Shown one piece after another: positions 32,040 through 33,653 of a stretch of 33,653 nucleotides of DNA (its first letter is position 1; every line of letters begins with the position of its first letter). Position numbers and translations under genes: made by a program. The stretch spans positions 1 through 33,653 of the forward strand of contig JAKISU010000015.1 in NCBI GenBank assembly GCA_021648445.1. Reading direction: 5' to 3'. The notes below the pieces were generated by a model. The model did not search any database. It had not been told where the DNA came from and saw only the letters and a program-made list of their open reading frames with translations. Source of the DNA: Flavobacteriaceae bacterium (lineage in GTDB: Bacteria; Bacteroidota; Bacteroidia; Flavobacteriales; Flavobacteriaceae).

Positions 32040-32112
32040 CAAAAAAAAAATAAAATAAGGTGAGCAAATATAAAGAAATAATAATGTCAAATAGTTACAA
32101 ATCTTTATTTAT

Positions 32113-32120
32113 TACTTTTG
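32113..32120 (+). promoter_or_regulatory. Candidate -7 element for the small lipoprotein gene
   Basis: TACTTTTG matches TAnnTTTG exactly, 26 bases before the chosen ATG. No TTTG was found at the usual upstream distance. Confidence 0.35.
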
Positions 32121-32146
32121 TTAAAACATTCAATTTATACATAAAA

Positions 32147-32680
32147 ATGATAAATAATAAACTACTATACTTTTTCATCTTTATAATTAGTATTATTTCC
32201 TGTAAAAAGGATAAATTTTCTCAGGTTAAAAAGAATAATACTGTAATAGACACAGTTAAAATAGAAGATCAAAAAAACATTAGAAGTATAGGTGAAACTT
32301 TATTGCCTGAATCAAAAAATAAAACTAAAAATTGGGAAGAATATCAACAATTAGATGAATTATTAACCAGATTTTATAGCATTTCTACAAATGAAGCTTT
32401 AAATTTATCCAAAGAACTTTCAACAACTACACAACAATTAAAAGATTCAGTAAAAATTGAAAGGTTTAAACAACCAGATATAAGTATTAGAATTAATGTG
32501 CTTCACAATAATGCTTTGCGGCTAACTGATATGGCTTCAATATCAACTATTAGTACTACCGAGGTTAAAACTGAAATTCAAAATATTTTGGATGCTTTTT
32601 CAGCTTTAAATTCAAAAATCAATAATATTACAAATCAAGAAAAACTAGAAGAAGAGGTAAAAACCATTGAAATAGAATAA
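32147..32680 (+). CDS. Small lipoprotein of unknown function
   Basis: The 177-residue protein has a lipoprotein signal (KLLYFFIFIISIISCKKDK, lipobox cysteine at about residue 19). A charged linker follows, then a helical region (about 60-170) with heptad-like spacing, ending in a glutamate-rich tail. I recognise no family. The ATG at 32147 is chosen because it starts the signal peptide; an in-frame codon at 32060 would add 29 non-secretory residues. It is divergent from the threonine dehydrogenase gene. Confidence 0.75.
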   Translation: MINNKLLYFFIFIISIISCKKDKFSQVKKNNTVIDTVKIEDQKNIRSIGETLLPESKNKTKNWEEYQQLDELLTRFYSISTNEALNLSKELSTTTQQLKDSVKIERFKQPDISIRINVLHNNALRLTDMASISTISTTEVKTEIQNILDAFSALNSKINNITNQEKLEEEVKTIEIE

Positions 32681-32697
32681 TTTAACTAAAAAAATCA

Positions 32698-32902
32698 TTG
32701 TTGTCCGATAAAAGATAAAAGACCGCTTCGCTTTTAGATATAAGAAGCAAGACTTGATTTTAACTATCTGATAATCAGTTTTTAATAAAAACAATCATTT
32801 GCGTAAAAAATAAAAAAAGCAAGGTGTCTCTTCTAAAAAACGTTCAATCCATTATTGTGTATGACTTTTGAGCATTAGCGAAAAATTTTAATCGGACAAC
32901 AA
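32698..32902. mobile_element. 205-bp element with 12-bp terminal inverted repeats (MITE or IS remnant)
   Basis: TTGTTGTCCGAT (32698-32709) and ATCGGACAACAA (32891-32902) are perfect inverted ends. Just inside them lie AAAA and TTTTA. The interior has no convincing ORF. It holds the dispersed repeat at 32711-32760. The right part (for example TTTTGAGCATTAGCGAAAAA) looks like the end of a Bacteroidetes insertion sequence. I saw no target-site duplication. It fills most of the gap between the lipoprotein and the truncated secreted protein. Confidence 0.6.
32711..32760. repeat. Dispersed repeat, copy 2
   Basis: AAAGATAAAAGACCGCTTCG, then CTTTTAGATATAAG and AAGCAAGACTTG; related to the block at 27113-27165. 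It begins immediately inside the left end of the 205-bp element. Confidence 0.55.
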
Positions 32903-32974
32903 TAAAAAAAAATTATACATGAAATTATTTTTTTTCACTAAATTTGTTTCCCTTAATTTTTAAAAAAATTGTTT

Positions 32975-33388
32975 ATGTTTAAAAAATTACTCGTTTTACC
33001 AATACTACTTTTCTCTTTGAGCATATTGTATGCGCAACAATTACCTTTAGATATATCAAATGAGAATACAAAAAACAAGAATCCTAACTTAACTTTTAAG
33101 CAAGTTTCTGAAAATTATGAAGACTATTTTGCAACTAAAGATATTGATAAAAAAGGGAGTGGTTATAAACCTTTTAAAAGATGGGAATACCGCTGGAGTC
33201 AATATTTACAAGAAGATGGAGCTATTGCGCCTGCCGAGCATTTATGGCAAGTCTGGGAACAAAAAAAGAAAATGTCAAAATCTGCTAAAATTGTAAGTAA
33301 CTGGACTGATAATGGGCCTTTTTCTCAATCTAGTAATAGTGGACAAGGTAGAGTCAATACTGTAGGTAAGCCGTCGGGGAATTTATAG
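32975..33388 (+). pseudogene. Truncated secreted protein (N-terminal part of a large propeller/T9SS-type protein)
   Basis: The 137-residue ORF has a signal peptide (KLLVLPILLFSLSILYAQQ) and a region YEDYFATKDIDKKGSGYKPF, KRWEYRWSQYL. It then has SNWTDNGPFSQSSNSGQGRV, which in full-length relatives opens a sortilin-like propeller of many hundred residues. Here the frame ends as NTVGKPSGNL-stop. The last part looks like the VG.PSGGLW motif of such propellers with the intervening sequence missing, so an internal deletion plus early stop is likely. A real short protein is not excluded, since a good terminator follows at 33419. Confidence 0.6.
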
Positions 33389-33418
33389 ATTAAACCAGTA
33401 TTCATAAATAAAACAGAA

Positions 33419-33449
33419 GAGTTGCTAATTAAACTAGCAACTCTTTTTT
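33419..33449 (+). terminator. Intrinsic terminator
   Basis: GAGTTGCTA and TAGCAACTC form a perfect 9-bp stem with a 7-base loop, followed by six T residues. It lies 30 bp after the stop of the truncated secreted protein. Confidence 0.9.
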
Positions 33450-33540
33450 ATATAAAAAATATCAATTCTATTTTTTAATTAGCCATCCCCCGAAAAACAC
33501 ATTCAATAAACTGTTAAGTATTGATTTTATTGATATTTTA

Positions 33541-33623
33541 AGGTGATTTAAAATTGGAAAACTGTTTTAAAAGTTGTATTTTGTTATTGCAAAAAAAGCA
33601 AAATTCACCTAAAAAACAGTTCC
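33541..33623. repeat. Crossing inverted motifs before a possible gene at the right edge
   Basis: AGGTGA (33541) and TCACCT (33605-33610) are inverted, as are GGAAAACTGTTTT (33556-33568) and AAAACAGTTCC (33613-33623, imperfect). The pairs cross rather than nest. TTGC-N7-GCAA lies between them. This could be a regulatory site or the end of a mobile element cut by the window. Confidence 0.35.
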
Positions 33624-33653
33624 ATGAGCAAGATACTAACAAAAAAGATACAA
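33624..33653 (+). CDS. Possible start of a gene running off the right edge
   Basis: An ATG at 33624 opens a frame reading MSKILTKKIQ to the end of the window. It follows about 170 bp of AT-rich DNA after the terminator. Ten residues do not allow identification. Confidence 0.3.
   Translation, partial: MSKILTKKIQ

Noticed and set aside
1-33653. CRISPR arrays, tRNA, rRNA, intact transposase or prophage genes
   Set aside because: No regularly spaced repeats, cloverleaf or rRNA-like stretches, or recombinase and phage motifs were seen on either strand.

Overview
The window is AT-rich (roughly one third G+C by eye), densely packed chromosomal DNA from a Bacteroidetes bacterium, most likely Flavobacteriaceae. 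The evidence is the protein families (DUF3098 beside FtsX and UppP, a PycTM protein, a GAF/HD pair, Omp85-type fusion proteins), Bacteroidetes-type promoters (TTTG-N19/21-TAnnTTTG), and short GC-rich palindromes typical of flavobacterial genomes. There is no rRNA, tRNA, CRISPR array or intact transposase.

Region 1 (about 158-9757, all minus strand) is a sulfur assimilation block. In transcription order it holds metX, metZ, an Rrf2 regulator, a DUF2061 membrane protein, cysH, cysD, cysN, a siroheme sulfite reductase with a C-terminal HEPN-like domain, cobA and a CysG N-terminal-type siroheme synthase. Together these activate sulfate, reduce it to sulfide, make the siroheme that the reductase needs, and feed sulfide into homocysteine by direct sulfhydrylation. 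A good Bacteroidetes promoter precedes the cys part. A palindrome with core TACTA-N3-TAGTA occurs at that promoter and again directly before the Rrf2 gene, so it is a strong operator candidate. A palindromic repeat family sits at the 5' ends of three cys operon genes and is translated in two of them.

Region 2 (9758-11658) is a riboswitch hub. metX lies behind a SAM-I (S-box) riboswitch with two identical 16-bp palindromes inserted in its arms. The divergent metK lies behind what reads as a SAM-II pseudoknot riboswitch.

Region 3 (11689-17937) holds an ECF sigma factor with a downstream membrane protein, a Qnr-like pentapeptide repeat protein, a divergent pair (PD40 propeller lipoprotein and M28-PDZ peptidase) separated by a palindrome of two face-to-face -7 elements, dusB with a TTG start, and a lipoprotein of unknown function.

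Region 4 (18051-25495) is the best candidate for an undescribed system. It is a compact three-gene operon: a GAF-domain protein, an HD-phosphohydrolase fused to a PycTM (Pycsar effector) membrane domain, and a 1227-residue lipoprotein. The lipoprotein joins a metallophosphoesterase, a CotH/FAM20/HipA-like kinase signature and an Omp85 barrel. A structured GC-rich element lies upstream.

Region 5 (25496-32680) is housekeeping: a LolC/E-type permease, rbfA, methylmalonyl-CoA epimerase, ftsX-DUF3098-uppP-truB, a thioredoxin-like protein, an epimerase-type threonine dehydrogenase and a small lipoprotein.

Region 6 (32681-33653) is accessory debris: a 205-bp element with 12-bp terminal inverted repeats, an apparently truncated secreted protein with its own terminator, and a possible gene start at the right edge.
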